Source: Pseudonocardia sp. EC080619-01
GTDB lineage: Bacteria > Actinomycetota > Actinomycetes > Mycobacteriales > Pseudonocardiaceae
Reading direction: 5' to 3'
Length of the DNA: 64,000 nucleotides
Assembly (NCBI RefSeq): GCF_001420995.1
Contig: NZ_CP012184.1
Location: 2,092,501 to 2,156,500 of the forward strand
Of this stretch, positions 8,577 to 17,565 are shown in pieces (position 1 is the stretch's first letter; every line of letters begins with the position of its first letter). Below the pieces are notes generated by a model. The model was given only the letters and a program-made list of their open reading frames with translations, had not been told where the DNA came from and did not search any database. The position numbers were made by a program, and so were the translations under genes.

Positions 8577-8957
8577 CCCTCTGCCGCAGGGCCGCCGCCC
8601 CGCCGTTCAGGGCGTGAACCCACGAAAGGGGGTACCGGGCGCCGCCTCCGCGGAGCAGTATTTTCCGACCCGCCCCGGACCCCGGCGGCTGTAGGACACA
8701 GTCGACGAGCGCGCCCGGAACCGGACCGGTACCCCGTGCGCGGACACGGAGGGACCCGTGCGGCGGACACCCGTGCAGATCCTCGCGGCGGAGCCACACC
8801 CCGCGCCGGTACCCCCTGCCGGGAAGGACCGGACACCGCTCCCCGCCGGCACCGGACCACCCCGCCTCCCGAGCCGCTCGTAGCGGACCGGCGACGACGA
8901 CCGCCCAGGAGCGGCGTCGCCGCCACCGCGGTCACCGGAGACGACCAGGGAGAACGC
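8577..8957. other. Intergenic region with possible long leader
   Basis: About 380 bp between the GAF-ANTAR gene and the 8958 gene. A TATTTT hexamer at 8659-8664 is the only AT-rich -10-like site, and would give a leader of nearly 290 nt. AGGGAG at 8948-8953 is the ribosome site of the next gene. No gene is supported here. Confidence 0.4.
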
Positions 8958-9452
8958 ATGCACGGGTCGCACCCACCACTCGACCCCGCCACGGACCACC
9001 TCCAGCGCCGCAGACTCCGCCGGCTCCCCCGGCCGCGGGACGCGGCGGCGCACGTCCTGCGCCGCATCCCCGTACCGGGGCGCAGACCCCCCGGACACGA
9101 CGACGATCCCGGCCCGGAGCCGGACGCCCGGCGGTCCGCGGAGCCCGGCCCGGCGACCTACCTGCTGGTCCACGACCGGATGGCGGACTCCGGTCACGTG
9201 CACGAACGCGGCTGGGAGCTGCAGGCGTGGAACGGCCGGGTGCGGAGCTGGTCGATCACGCTGGCCGCGCGCGGCGCCGGGCACGGGGCACCGGCCCGGG
9301 TCGCGCAGGCCGTGGCCGTCCGGGTGCTGGGCGAGCGCGACGTCGTCGTGCGGGCCTGGCACCCCTGCGGCGCCGACCACGTGCCGGTCTTCCTCGCCGG
9401 GGTCGGGCCCGCACGGCGGCGGGCGGTCCCCGGCCCGGGGGCCCGGCGGTGA
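8958..9452 (+). CDS. Protein of unknown function, coupled to a LuxR-type regulator
   Basis: 164 residues. The ATG at 8958 is favoured by AGGGAG 4 nt upstream. The N-terminal 75 residues are Arg/Pro/Asp-rich and look disordered. The C-terminal half (from ATYLLVHDRMADSGHV) looks folded, with an aromatic strand WELQAWNGRVRSWSI and a final WHPCGADHVPVF segment. I do not recognise the family. Its stop overlaps the start of the downstream regulator by four bases (GTGA), so the two are translationally coupled and probably act together. There is no signal peptide or membrane segment. Confidence 0.6.
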   Translation: MHGSHPPLDPATDHLQRRRLRRLPRPRDAAAHVLRRIPVPGRRPPGHDDDPGPEPDARRSAEPGPATYLLVHDRMADSGHVHERGWELQAWNGRVRSWSITLAARGAGHGAPARVAQAVAVRVLGERDVVVRAWHPCGADHVPVFLAGVGPARRRAVPGPGARR

Positions 9453-10168
9453 CCGGCACGGCGTCCCGGCCCTCGCCGACGGGCGACACCCTCGCCCGGC
9501 CCGTCCTCGTGGTCGACACCCACGAGCTCGTGGGCACCGCGCTCGCGATGGAGCTGCAGTCGGCGGGCGAGCGGGCCGCGTTCTACCCGCCCCGGTCCCT
9601 CGAGACCGTGCGGCGGCTGACCCGGCACGGCGAGGGGATCGTCGTGCTCGAGCTCGACCTGGGGCACGACGAGTTCGGGAACCGGATCGACGTCGCGACG
9701 CTGATCCCCGACCTGACGGCGGCGGGCTGGCGGGTCATCGTGCTGACCGGCAGCTCGGACGCCGTGCGGATCGGGGCGGCGCTCGACGCGGGCGGCTACC
9801 TCTGGGTGTCCAAGCGCGAACCGCTGAAGGCGCTGCTGGAGGCCGTCCAGCAGGCCCGCAACGGCCGGAGCCCGCTGTCGTCGGCCCGCCGGGAGGACCT
9901 CGTCCGGCACTTCCTGACCCACCGGAACCGGGCCCTCCAGGACGACGCCCGGCTCGCCACGCTGACCCCGCGCGAGCACCAGGTCCTCGCCATGCTCGCG
10001 GCGGGTCACCGGGCCCGGACGATCGCGGACACCCTGGTCGTCTCGCTCGCCACGGTCCGCACGCAGATCGGCTCGATCCGGACGAAGCTGCAGGTCACCT
10101 CGCAGCTCGAGGCGGTGGCGGTGTACTCCCGCGCCCGCAAACGCAGCCGCGAGTGGTCCGGCACGTGA
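9449..10168 (+). CDS. LuxR/NarL-type response regulator with atypical receiver
   Basis: 239 residues from the overlapping GTG at 9449. The N-terminal domain has the receiver pattern: VLVVDTHELVG, a candidate phospho-Asp in LELDLG, Thr in IVLTGSSD, and Lys in WVSKREP. The usual acidic pair before the phosphorylation site is Asp-Thr rather than Asp-Asp, so metal binding may be weakened. The C-terminal LuxR helix-turn-helix (LTPREHQVLAMLAAGHRART onward, about residues 175-230) is normal. No histidine kinase gene lies next to it; the coupled 164-residue protein may be its partner. Confidence 0.82.
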   Translation: MTGTASRPSPTGDTLARPVLVVDTHELVGTALAMELQSAGERAAFYPPRSLETVRRLTRHGEGIVVLELDLGHDEFGNRIDVATLIPDLTAAGWRVIVLTGSSDAVRIGAALDAGGYLWVSKREPLKALLEAVQQARNGRSPLSSARREDLVRHFLTHRNRALQDDARLATLTPREHQVLAMLAAGHRARTIADTLVVSLATVRTQIGSIRTKLQVTSQLEAVAVYSRARKRSREWSGT

Positions 10169-10175
10169 CCGGACC

Positions 10176-10237
10176 CGCCGAGATGCGGCTCAGCGTCGTC
10201 CGGTGATCGACGAATCGCGCTGAGCCGCATCTCGGCG
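10176..10237. terminator. 20-bp perfect inverted repeat, bidirectional terminator
   Basis: CGCCGAGATGCGGCTCAGCG (10176-10195) is exactly matched by its reverse complement at 10218-10237. Within the 22-nt loop TCGTC and GACGA can pair again. It lies between the convergent LuxR and OsmC genes. Confidence 0.75.
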
Positions 10238-10253
10238 AGGGTGTGCTCCGGGC

Positions 10254-10697
10254 TCAGCCCTCGAGTGCGGCGTCCAGGTCGATCCGGACGCCGGTCAGCG
10301 CCTTCGAGACCGGGCAGCCGTCCTTGGCGGCGCGGGCCGCCTGCTGGAACCCGTCGTCGTCGAGGCCGGTGACCTCGCCGCGGACCTTCAGCGTGATGCC
10401 GGTGAGCTTGAAGCCACCGTTGTCCTTGTCCGGCCCGAGCGAGACGTCCGCGGACACCTCGAGCGACTCGGGCGTCCCGCCGGCCTCGGCCACGTTCGCC
10501 GACAGCTGCATCGCGAAGCAGGCGGAGTGGGCCGCGGCGATCAGCTCCTCGGGCGAGGTGTTGCCGTTCGCCTCCTCGGCGGAGCGCTTCGGGAAGCTGA
10601 CCTCGTAGGTGCCGATCTTCGAGCTGCTCAGCTCGACCTGACCGGAACCCTCCTCGAGCGTGCCGTTCCAGGCGGTGCGAGCGCTGCGGGTGGGCAT
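10254..10697 (-). CDS. OsmC family peroxiredoxin
   Basis: 147 residues from the ATG at 10697, chosen for its GGAGGC ribosome site. The OsmC/Ohr core is complete: [19 protein letters not shown] with the first catalytic Cys, and DGCPVSKAL with the second. These thiol peroxidases reduce organic hydroperoxides in the cytoplasm. The N-terminus ([17 protein letters not shown]) is that of the OsmC branch. The gene is monocistronic and has a perfect palindrome 26 nt upstream of its start, a likely operator. Confidence 0.92.
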   Translation of the reverse strand: MPTRSARTAWNGTLEEGSGQVELSSSKIGTYEVSFPKRSAEEANGNTSPEELIAAAHSACFAMQLSANVAEAGGTPESLEVSADVSLGPDKDNGGFKLTGITLKVRGEVTGLDDDGFQQAARAAKDGCPVSKALTGVRIDLDAALEG

Positions 10698-10722
10698 CGT
10701 GCCTCCAGGCGGATCGGAATCA

Positions 10723-10734
10723 GTTGTGCACAAC
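10723..10734. promoter_or_regulatory. 12-bp palindrome upstream of osmC, candidate MarR/OhrR-type operator
   Basis: GTTGTGCACAAC is a perfect palindrome 26 nt upstream of the OsmC start. TTGTGCACAA-like palindromes are typical targets of MarR/OhrR repressors that control organic-peroxide genes. No MarR gene is present in the window, so the regulator would be encoded elsewhere. Confidence 0.45.
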
Positions 10735-10768
10735 CGGATGGCCCGGCCGCGCTTCCGTCCACTCCGTT

Positions 10769-10807
10769 CCCGGTGGCCGTCGCGCCGAAACGCGCCGGGC
10801 CACCGGG
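10769..10807. terminator. Terminator hairpin after the L,D-transpeptidase
   Basis: CCCGGTGGCC (10769-10778) pairs perfectly with GGCCACCGGG (10798-10807). It lies 7 nt past the transpeptidase stop on the minus strand. Confidence 0.6.
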
Positions 10808-10814
10808 CGGCAGG

Positions 10815-11411
10815 TCACTCCCGGATCTCGACCCGGTCGCCCACCTGGAGCGCCCCGAACCAGCGCTCGGCGTTCGCCCGGTCCAGGCGCACGCAGCCCG
10901 CCGACGGCGAGTCCACGTTGCCCTCGTGGAAGGCGATCCCGCCCGGTGCGAAGAACACCGCGAACGGCATCGGCGCGTTGTCGAACTCCGCGCTGCGGTG
11001 GTCCCGGTTCTTCCACTCGACCTGGAAGGTGCCGAGCGGGGTCGACTGCCCCTGCCCGCCCGGCGCCGCGGGCACCGGGCCGACCTCGATCCGCCCGTCC
11101 TTGATCAGCCAGGCCTTCCGGCCGGCGCGGTCGACGCACGCGCGCGCCTCGGTGCTGCACGGGGTGCCCTCGGTGCGGCCCTCGGCCCGGGCGTCCGAGC
11201 CGCCGTCACCGCCGCCCTCGCCGCCCTCGCCGCCGCCGTCCTGCGACGACCCGCGCCCGCGGTCACCGTGATCGTCCGGGCCCTCCGGCGGCGCGGCCGA
11301 CGCCGTCCCGACCAGCCCGGCGAGCAGCACGCCGAGAGCCAGGGCCACCACTGTGGCCAGGACCGTCACCACGCGGGAACGCCGGCGGCGTCCCCCGACC
11401 TCGCGCGTCAT
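10815..11411 (-). CDS. Secreted L,D-transpeptidase (YkuD domain)
   Basis: 198 residues from the ATG at 11411 (AGGAG 5 nt upstream). A basic N-terminus and a hydrophobic stretch ([20 protein letters not shown]) ending at ASA form a signal peptide. A Gly/Asp/Glu-rich linker follows, then the YkuD domain. The catalytic signature is [15 protein letters not shown], which provides the His, Ser, Gly and Cys of the L,D-transpeptidase site. Such enzymes form 3-3 peptide cross-links in the wall. It lacks the Ig-like domain of larger mycobacterial Ldt proteins. It is divergent from glmU. Confidence 0.88.
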   Translation of the reverse strand: MTREVGGRRRRSRVVTVLATVVALALGVLLAGLVGTASAAPPEGPDDHGDRGRGSSQDGGGEGGEGGGDGGSDARAEGRTEGTPCSTEARACVDRAGRKAWLIKDGRIEVGPVPAAPGGQGQSTPLGTFQVEWKNRDHRSAEFDNAPMPFAVFFAPGGIAFHEGNVDSPSAGCVRLDRANAERWFGALQVGDRVEIRE

Positions 11412-11714
11412 CGCACTCCTGTCGTCACTCCGGTCACGGCCCGGACTCCGGCCGCGTGCCCGGTTGAACGACACCTCGCGGCGGCGGTTACCACCCGAAG
11501 GTTTGATCTTCGACGAGGCCACCCGAACGGGGTGTGCCGGTCACCGTGGGTAGGACGCGGCGCCCCTCCCGTGAGGGGCCGGGGACGTCCCGGCCGGGCC
11601 CCGTACGATTCCCTTCCGTCACGGCGGGCCGGTCCACGCCGACCCCCTGTCGTGTGGCTGAGCGCACGGGCCGCCCGGACGGGCGGCGGTGGACCCCAGC
11701 AGGAGGAACCGAAC
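11412..11714. other. Divergent intergenic region upstream of glmU
   Basis: About 300 bp shared by the transpeptidase and glmU promoters. Two overlapping hairpins occur: GCCCCTC/GAGGGGC (11562-11579) and GGCCGGG/CCCGGCC (11577-11595). A TACGAT -10-like hexamer follows at 11604-11609, giving a glmU leader of about 100 nt. AGGAGG at 11701-11706 is the glmU ribosome site. Confidence 0.45.
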
Positions 11715-13301
11715 ATGCCCGACCCCCATCAGGGCGACGACGGGGGACCGACCGACCCCGCCCGCGCCGCGGTCGCCGCGGGGGTGGTCCTCGCCGCAGG
11801 CGCCGGCTCCCGGATGCGCTCGGCGACCCCCAAGGTCCTGCACCCCCTCGGCGGCAGGCCCATGCTCGGGCACGCGCTGCACGCCGTGGCGGGTGTCCGG
11901 CCGGAGCACCTGGTGGTCGTCGTGGGGCACCAGCGCGAGCGGGTCGCCGGTGCCGTCACCGGGTTCTCCGGGGAACTCGGCCGCGAGGTCGCGACCGCCG
12001 TGCAGGAGCAGATGCTCGGCACCGGCGACGCGGTGCGCTGCGGCCTGACCGCGCTCCCGGCGGACCTGACCGGCACCGTGCTGGTGACCTACGGCGACGT
12101 CCCGCTGCTCGACTCCACGACGCTGTCGTCGCTGGTGACCGAGCACGAGCGGCACGCGGCGGCCGTGACCCTGCTGACCGGCGAGCCCGCCGATCCCACC
12201 GGGTACGGGCGGATCGTGCGCGACGGCCCGGCCGGTGCGGTGACGGCGATCGTCGAGCACTCCGACGCCGGGCCGGAGCAGCGGGCCATCGGCGAGGTCA
12301 ACTCCGGGGTCTACGCCTTCGACGCGGAGTTCCTGCGCGCGGGCGTCACGGGGCTCGCCGCGCACAACGAGCAGCAGGAGCTGTACCTGACCGACCTGGT
12401 CGAGAGCGCCGTCGCCGGCGGGCGGACGGTGCACGCCGTCCGCTGCGACGACGAGTGGCTGCTGCGGGGCGTCAACGACCGGGTGCAGCTGGCGGAGCTG
12501 CGGGCCGAGCTGAACCGCCGGGTGCTGCGCGGCTGGATGCTCGCCGGCGTCACCGTCGTCGACCCGGCCACGACGTGGGTGGACGTCCAGGTGGAGCTGG
12601 GGACCGACGTCGTCCTGCACCCGGGGACGCAGCTGCACGGCGCGTGCACCGTCGGCGAGGGAGCCGAGATCGGCCCGGACACCACGCTGACCGCCTGCGC
12701 GGTCGGGGCCGGCGCGACGGTCGTCCGGACCCACGGCTCGGACTCCGAGATCGGCGAGGGCGCCTCGGTCGGCCCGTTCGCGTACCTGCGCCCGCACGCC
12801 CGGCTCGGAGCCCGGGGCAAGATCGGCACCTTCGTCGAGGTCAAGAACGCCGACATCGGCGCGGGCAGCAAGGTGCCGCACCTGACCTACGTCGGGGACG
12901 CGTCGATCGGCGAGATGAGCAACATCGGCGCCTCGTCGGTGTTCGTGAACTACGACGGCGTCCGCAAGCAGCGGACGACGATCGGTTCGCACGTCCGGAC
13001 CGGCTCCGACACCATGTTCATCGCCCCGGTCACGGTCGGGGACGGCGCCTACACCGGAGCCGGGACGGTGCTCCGGTCGGACGTCCCGCCGGGGGCGCTC
13101 GCGGTGTCGGGTGGGACACAGCGCACCATCGAGGGGTGGGTGACCCGCAAGCGCCCGGGCACCCCGGCCGCCGAGGCGGCCGAACGGGCGGGCTCCGGCC
13201 CGGCCGGCGACGGCACATCCGGCGGCGTCGACCACGACGCCGGGAACAACAGCGACAACAGCGACAACAGAGACCTCAGCCGAGGAGGCACCGCACGGTG
13301 A
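11715..13301 (+). CDS. glmU: Bifunctional GlmU: GlcN-1-P acetyltransferase / GlcNAc-1-P uridylyltransferase
   Basis: 528 residues. The N-terminal pyrophosphorylase domain has [17 protein letters not shown] (residues 26-42), the G-GTGDAV segment and YGDVPLL. The C-terminal left-handed beta-helix carries hexapeptide repeats and the acetyltransferase block ([20 protein letters not shown]). It makes UDP-GlcNAc for peptidoglycan. The last 60 residues are a disordered tail that ends with an Asn/Ser/Asp repeat. It is the first gene of the glmU-prs pair, overlapping prs by four bases; AGGAGG precedes the start. Confidence 0.96.
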   Translation: MPDPHQGDDGGPTDPARAAVAAGVVLAAGAGSRMRSATPKVLHPLGGRPMLGHALHAVAGVRPEHLVVVVGHQRERVAGAVTGFSGELGREVATAVQEQMLGTGDAVRCGLTALPADLTGTVLVTYGDVPLLDSTTLSSLVTEHERHAAAVTLLTGEPADPTGYGRIVRDGPAGAVTAIVEHSDAGPEQRAIGEVNSGVYAFDAEFLRAGVTGLAAHNEQQELYLTDLVESAVAGGRTVHAVRCDDEWLLRGVNDRVQLAELRAELNRRVLRGWMLAGVTVVDPATTWVDVQVELGTDVVLHPGTQLHGACTVGEGAEIGPDTTLTACAVGAGATVVRTHGSDSEIGEGASVGPFAYLRPHARLGARGKIGTFVEVKNADIGAGSKVPHLTYVGDASIGEMSNIGASSVFVNYDGVRKQRTTIGSHVRTGSDTMFIAPVTVGDGAYTGAGTVLRSDVPPGALAVSGGTQRTIEGWVTRKRPGTPAAEAAERAGSGPAGDGTSGGVDHDAGNNSDNSDNRDLSRGGTAR

Positions 13302-14278
13302 GCGCGATCGCAGGCACGCCGAAGAAGAACATGATGCTCTTCTCGGGGAGGGCGCACCCGGAGCTGGCCGACCACGTGGCCAAGGAGCTCGACGTCACGG
13401 TCACTCCGCAGTCGGCGTACTCCTTCGCCAACGGAGAGATCTTCTGCCGCTTCGAGGAGTCGGTCCGCGGCAGCGACGCGTTCGTGATCCAGGCGCACTC
13501 CGCCCCGATCAACGACGCGATCATGGAGCAGCTGATCATGGTCGACGCGCTGAAGCGCGGTTCGGCCAAGCGGATCACCGCCGTCATGCCGTTCTGGGGC
13601 TACGCCCGCCAGGACAAGAAGCACCGCGGCCGCGAGCCCATCTCGGCCCGGCTCGTCGCGGACATGTTCAAGACCGCCGGTGCCGACCGGATCCTGACCG
13701 TGGACCTGCACACCTCGCAGATCCAGGGCTTCTTCGACGGCCCGGTGGACCACCTGTTCGCGCTGCCCGTGCTGGCGCAGCACATCAAGGACACCCGGCC
13801 GGACGAGAACTTCGCGGTCGTCTCGCCCGACTCGGGTCGCGTGCGGCTCGCCGAGCGCTGGGCCGACACCCTCGGCGGGACCCCGCTGGCGTTCATCCAC
13901 AAGACCCGCGACCCGCTGAAGCCGAACGAGGCGGTCGCGAACCGGGTCGTCGGCGAGATCGAGGGCCGCTGCTGCGTGGTCATCGACGACATGATCGACA
14001 CCGGTGGCACGGTGGCGAAGGCGGTCGAGGTGCTGCTGAAGGAGGGCGCGACCAAGGTCGTCGTCGCGGCGACGCACGGCGTGCTCTCCGGCCCGGCCAC
14101 CGAGCGCCTCGCCAACTGCGGCGCCGACGAGGTGATCTTCACCGACTCGCTGCCGATCCCGGCCGAGAAGCGCTTCGACAAGATGACCGTCCTGCCGATC
14201 GCGCCGCTGCTGGCCGAGGCGATCCACCAGGTCTTCGAGGACGGCTCGGTGACCAGCCTGTTCGACGGCAACGCCTGA
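13298..14278 (+). CDS. prs: Ribose-phosphate pyrophosphokinase
   Basis: 326 residues from the GTG that overlaps the glmU stop, with GAGGAGG at 13282-13288. It contains the ATP-binding region ([14 protein letters not shown]), the catalytic segment [13 protein letters not shown] and the PRPP-binding loop [12 protein letters not shown]. It makes PRPP from ribose-5-phosphate and ATP for nucleotides, His, Trp and, in actinobacteria, arabinan precursors. Pairing with glmU is the usual actinobacterial arrangement. A strong hairpin follows. Confidence 0.96.
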   Translation: MSAIAGTPKKNMMLFSGRAHPELADHVAKELDVTVTPQSAYSFANGEIFCRFEESVRGSDAFVIQAHSAPINDAIMEQLIMVDALKRGSAKRITAVMPFWGYARQDKKHRGREPISARLVADMFKTAGADRILTVDLHTSQIQGFFDGPVDHLFALPVLAQHIKDTRPDENFAVVSPDSGRVRLAERWADTLGGTPLAFIHKTRDPLKPNEAVANRVVGEIEGRCCVVIDDMIDTGGTVAKAVEVLLKEGATKVVVAATHGVLSGPATERLANCGADEVIFTDSLPIPAEKRFDKMTVLPIAPLLAEAIHQVFEDGSVTSLFDGNA

Positions 14279-14305
14279 CCGACGCCTGATCCCGGCGGTC
14301 CCCGG

Positions 14306-14336
14306 ACGGCGCTCCACCTTCGTGGTGGGGCGCCGT
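14306..14336 (+). terminator. Terminator hairpin after prs
   Basis: ACGGCGCTCCACC (14306-14318) pairs with GGTGGGGCGCCGT (14324-14336), 13 pairs including one G-U, around a TTCGT loop. It lies 27 nt after the prs stop. Confidence 0.75.
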
Positions 14337-14509
14337 TCGCCGTTGCGGGCGGGGGCCCGGACGTGTAGTGGAGGGCGTCGCGTAGACTTCCGCCATCTCC
14401 GCGGCGAGGGCGGGTGCACCTTGACCCGCCGTGATCGACGTGAACCGATCCCGGTCGGCTCCTCGCCGCGCGCCTCCATCCGCAGCAGATCTACGAGGAG
14501 CACGGACCC

Positions 14510-15184
14510 GTGGCCCAGACCCGCATCCCCGCCGAGAACCGCACCGAGTTCGGCAAGGGCGCAGCCCGCCGCACCCGCCGTGCCGGCAAGATCCCCGCCG
14601 TCCTCTACGGGCACGGCACCGACCCGGTGCACCTGTCGCTGCCGTCGCTGGAGTTCGCGGCCGTCGTCCGTGACCAGGGCCGCAACGCCGTGCTCGAGCT
14701 GGACGTCGACGGCAGCAAGCCGCAGCTCGCGCTGACCAAGACCGTGGTCGTGCACCCGCTGCGCCCCTACATCGAGCACGTCGACCTCCTCGTCATCAAG
14801 CGGGGCGAGAAGGTCGAGGTCGAGCTGGACGTCGTCGTCACCGGCGACGCCGCCCCGGGCTCGCTGGTCACCCAGGACCTGAACACCGTCCTGGTCGAGG
14901 CCGACGCGCTGAACATCCCGGAGAACATCGAGGTCTCCGTGGAGGAGGCCGAGATCGGCACCCAGTACTACGCGAAGGACCTGCGCCTGCCGAACGGCGT
15001 CGAGCTGCGCACCGACGAGGAGTACCTCGTCGTGCAGGTCGTCCCGGCCCCGACCGAGGAGGACCTGGAGGCCGAGATCGACACCGAGGGTGCCGGTGTC
15101 GTCGAGGACCCGTCCGACGACGAGGAGGCCGCCGGCGAGTCGGCCGAGGCGTCCGAGTCCTCCGAGGGCGACTCCGACAAGTGA
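14510..15184 (+). CDS. rplY: 50S ribosomal protein L25/general stress protein Ctc
   Basis: 224 residues from the GTG at 14510, with GAGGAG 9 nt upstream. The N-terminal L25 domain that binds 5S rRNA ([21 protein letters not shown]) is followed by the long TL5/Ctc C-terminal beta domain ([12 protein letters not shown]). The last 40 residues are an acidic Glu/Ser/Asp tail. A TAGACT -10-like box at 14383-14388 would give a leader of about 115 nt. It overlaps pth by four bases. Confidence 0.93.
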   Translation: MAQTRIPAENRTEFGKGAARRTRRAGKIPAVLYGHGTDPVHLSLPSLEFAAVVRDQGRNAVLELDVDGSKPQLALTKTVVVHPLRPYIEHVDLLVIKRGEKVEVELDVVVTGDAAPGSLVTQDLNTVLVEADALNIPENIEVSVEEAEIGTQYYAKDLRLPNGVELRTDEEYLVVQVVPAPTEEDLEAEIDTEGAGVVEDPSDDEEAAGESAEASESSEGDSDK

Positions 15185-15774
15185 GTGCGGTGCCGGGTCC
15201 CGCGCTCGTCGTCGGGCTCGGGAACCCGGGCCCGGAGTACGAGGGGACCCGGCACAACGTCGGTACCCGCGTCGCCGCCCTGCTGGCGGCGCGGGCCGGC
15301 GCCGGCCGGTTCTCGGTCCACAAGCGGTCGAACTCCGACGTGGCCCAGGGCCGGCTGGCCGGCCGCCCGGTGACCGTGGCCGTCCCCCGGACGTACATGA
15401 ACCTCTCGGGCGGTCCGGTCACCGGTCTCGTGAAGTACTTCTCGGTCCCGCCGACCGAGGTGATCGTGATCCACGACGAGCTGGACCTCGACTTCGGCCT
15501 CGTCCGGCTCAAGCGGGGCGGCGGCGAGGGCGGGCACAACGGCCTGCGCTCGATCAGCCGCTCGCTGGGGACGAAGGACTACCTGCGGGTCCGGTTCGGC
15601 ATCGGCAGGCCGCCGGGTCGTCAGGACCCGGCGGACTACGTGCTCAAGCGGTTCTCGGGCGCCGAGAACAAGGAGCTCGACCTGGGGCTGGACCTGGCCG
15701 CCGACGCCGCCGAGGCGCTGCTGTCCGACGGCCTGGAGCCGGCCCAGAACCGCTTCCACCCGCTCTCGGGCTGA
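15181..15774 (+). CDS. pth: Peptidyl-tRNA hydrolase
   Basis: 197 residues, GTG start overlapping the rplY stop. All Pth signatures are present: [17 protein letters not shown] with the catalytic His at residue 25, [17 protein letters not shown] and the [12 protein letters not shown] block. It releases peptides from peptidyl-tRNA that has fallen off the ribosome. The rplY-pth coupling is conserved across actinobacteria. Confidence 0.96.
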   Translation: MSAVPGPALVVGLGNPGPEYEGTRHNVGTRVAALLAARAGAGRFSVHKRSNSDVAQGRLAGRPVTVAVPRTYMNLSGGPVTGLVKYFSVPPTEVIVIHDELDLDFGLVRLKRGGGEGGHNGLRSISRSLGTKDYLRVRFGIGRPPGRQDPADYVLKRFSGAENKELDLGLDLAADAAEALLSDGLEPAQNRFHPLSG

Positions 15775-15778
15775 CCCC

Positions 15779-15796
15779 CTGACCCCGCGGGGTCAG
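15779..15796. terminator. Perfect 18-bp palindrome between convergent genes
   Basis: CTGACCCCGCGGGGTCAG overlaps the stop codon of the acyl-AMP ligase and lies 5 nt after pth. It could terminate both transcripts. Confidence 0.5.
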
Positions 15797-17475
15797 CGCG
15801 GGGCGGTCAGCAGGTCGGCGGTGGCGGCGCGGCGGAGCTTGCCCGACGGCGTCTTCGGCAGGCTCCCCGGCGCCAGCACCGCGACCTCGGCGGGCCGGAC
15901 CCCGACCGCGGACACCACCCGGCGGACGACGTCCGCGCGGATCGCCTTCACGGCGTCGTCGGTGTCGGCGCCCTTCGCCTCCACCGCGACGGCGAACGAC
16001 TCGCGGTGCCGGCCCTCGCCCGCCGCGATCCGCACCGCGACGACGTTGCCCGCACGGACCCCGTCGGCCTCCCCCGCCGCACGCTCGATGTCGGTCGGGT
16101 AGATGTTGCGGCCGCCCATGATGATCACGTCCTTGGTGCGGCCGCAGACCACGACGGCGCCGCCGTCGGTCAGGTAGCCCTCGTCGCCGGTGTCGAACCA
16201 CCCGTCTGCGTCCTGTGTGGACAGCGGGCCCTCCACGGTCAGGTAGCCGGGCGTCACGGCGGCACCGCGCAGGTGCAGCACGCCGACCTCGCGCGGCCCC
16301 AGGTCCGCTCCCCCGGAGCCGACGACCTTCACCTCGATGCCGGGCAGCGGCGGTCCGAGCTCCGGGAACCCCCGGGCCGGGGCGGCACCGGCCGGCGTCG
16401 CGCGGCGGTGCGCCTCGAGCTCCTCGGCGTCGACCCGGTCCACCGCGAGACCGGTGTGGACCGGTGCGAACGCCACCCCGAGGGCGGTCTCCGCCATCCC
16501 GTAGGCGCACAGCACCGACTCGGGACGCAGCCCGAACCGGGCACCGGCCGCGGTGAACGCCTCGACCGCCGCGGGATCGACGGGCTCGGCACCGTTGAGC
16601 GCGATCCGCAGCGAGGACAGGTCGAGCTCGCCGTCGTCGACCCGGGCGAGCTGGCGGGCCAGCACCGCGTAGGCGAAGTTCGGGGCGGCGGTGACCGTGC
16701 CGCCGTAGCGCGAGATCAGCTCGGCCCACAGCCGTGGCCTGCCGAGGAAGTCGGCCGGGGTCACGGTGACGAGATCCAGGCCGACCGTCATCGGGACGGT
16801 CAGGAACCCGACCATCCCCATGTCGTGGAACAGCGGCAGCCACGACACCATCCGGTCGGTCGCCACGTCGAGCTGCGACGCGGTCACCATCGAGCCGATG
16901 TTCGCGTGCAGGTTCCCGTGGGTGATCCGCACGGCCTTCGGCGCGGCCGTCGACCCGCTGGTCAGCTGCAACAGCGCGGTGTCGCCCTCGTCGGCGACGT
17001 CCGCGGCGGCGGTGAAGGCGTCCGGGTCGCCGTCGAGCGAGTCGAGCGTCCGGAACGCGACCCCCTGCTCGGTCAGCACCGGCGCCAGCGCGTCGAACGG
17101 CGGCCCCAGCAGGACCATGGCCGCGTCGACCATCTTGAGCGTGGTGACGGTGTCTTCGGCCCAGACCGCCAGGTCGGTGCGGGGGGTCGGCTGGTGCAGC
17201 ATCGTCACGCTGCCCCCGCACAGCCAGACCGCCTGCGCCGCGGGGGCGATCTCCGCGGGCTCGCCCGCCAGCACCCCGACCGCACCGCCGAACGGCAGCA
17301 CGGGCTCGCCCGACGCGCCGGGCCGCCGCAGCGCGTCCGCGGACGCCAGGGCCGCCCGGTGCACCTCGGCCCAGCTCCGGCGGACCGGCTCGCGCGGCTC
17401 ACCCGTCGTCATCCCGCGGGCGTCCCGATCGGGACCGGTCGCGGACTCCAGCATCATCGCCAGGAAGCGGGACAT
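15793..17475 (-). CDS. Fatty acyl-AMP ligase / long-chain acyl-CoA synthetase (FadD, Pks16-like)
   Basis: 560 residues. ANL-superfamily motifs are clear: LTSGSTAAPKAVRITHGNL (P-loop), YGMAETAL, and WFDTGDEGYL with the catalytic Asp; PKTPSGKLRRA near the end contains the adenylating Lys. The spacing and the FHDMGM segment resemble the FAAL group, which makes acyl-adenylates for lipid or polyketide synthesis. Position beside pth matches M. tuberculosis pks16. TAGTGT (17488-17483) stands 7 nt before the ATG, so the mRNA is probably leaderless. Confidence 0.85.
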   Translation of the reverse strand: MSRFLAMMLESATGPDRDARGMTTGEPREPVRRSWAEVHRAALASADALRRPGASGEPVLPFGGAVGVLAGEPAEIAPAAQAVWLCGGSVTMLHQPTPRTDLAVWAEDTVTTLKMVDAAMVLLGPPFDALAPVLTEQGVAFRTLDSLDGDPDAFTAAADVADEGDTALLQLTSGSTAAPKAVRITHGNLHANIGSMVTASQLDVATDRMVSWLPLFHDMGMVGFLTVPMTVGLDLVTVTPADFLGRPRLWAELISRYGGTVTAAPNFAYAVLARQLARVDDGELDLSSLRIALNGAEPVDPAAVEAFTAAGARFGLRPESVLCAYGMAETALGVAFAPVHTGLAVDRVDAEELEAHRRATPAGAAPARGFPELGPPLPGIEVKVVGSGGADLGPREVGVLHLRGAAVTPGYLTVEGPLSTQDADGWFDTGDEGYLTDGGAVVVCGRTKDVIIMGGRNIYPTDIERAAGEADGVRAGNVVAVRIAAGEGRHRESFAVAVEAKGADTDDAVKAIRADVVRRVVSAVGVRPAEVAVLAPGSLPKTPSGKLRRAATADLLTAPR

Positions 17476-17551
17476 GGGCCCGACACTAGCGACGAATCAC
17501 CCGTCCCCGCCGCGAAGATCGGTGACCGGCGGACCCGGACGGCCGCGGGCG

Positions 17552-17557
17552 TAGCAT
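17552..17557 (+). promoter_or_regulatory. -10 box of a leaderless M20 peptidase transcript
   Basis: TAGCAT ends 8 nt before the ATG at 17566, so transcription should start at the start codon. There is no ribosome site. Confidence 0.5.
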
Positions 17558-17565
17558 CCGGCGCC

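Noticed and set aside
8605-8635. SigB-type promoter (GTTCAG ... GGGTAC)
   Set aside because: The spacing of 19 bp is wrong for stress sigma factors and the -35 box is imperfect.
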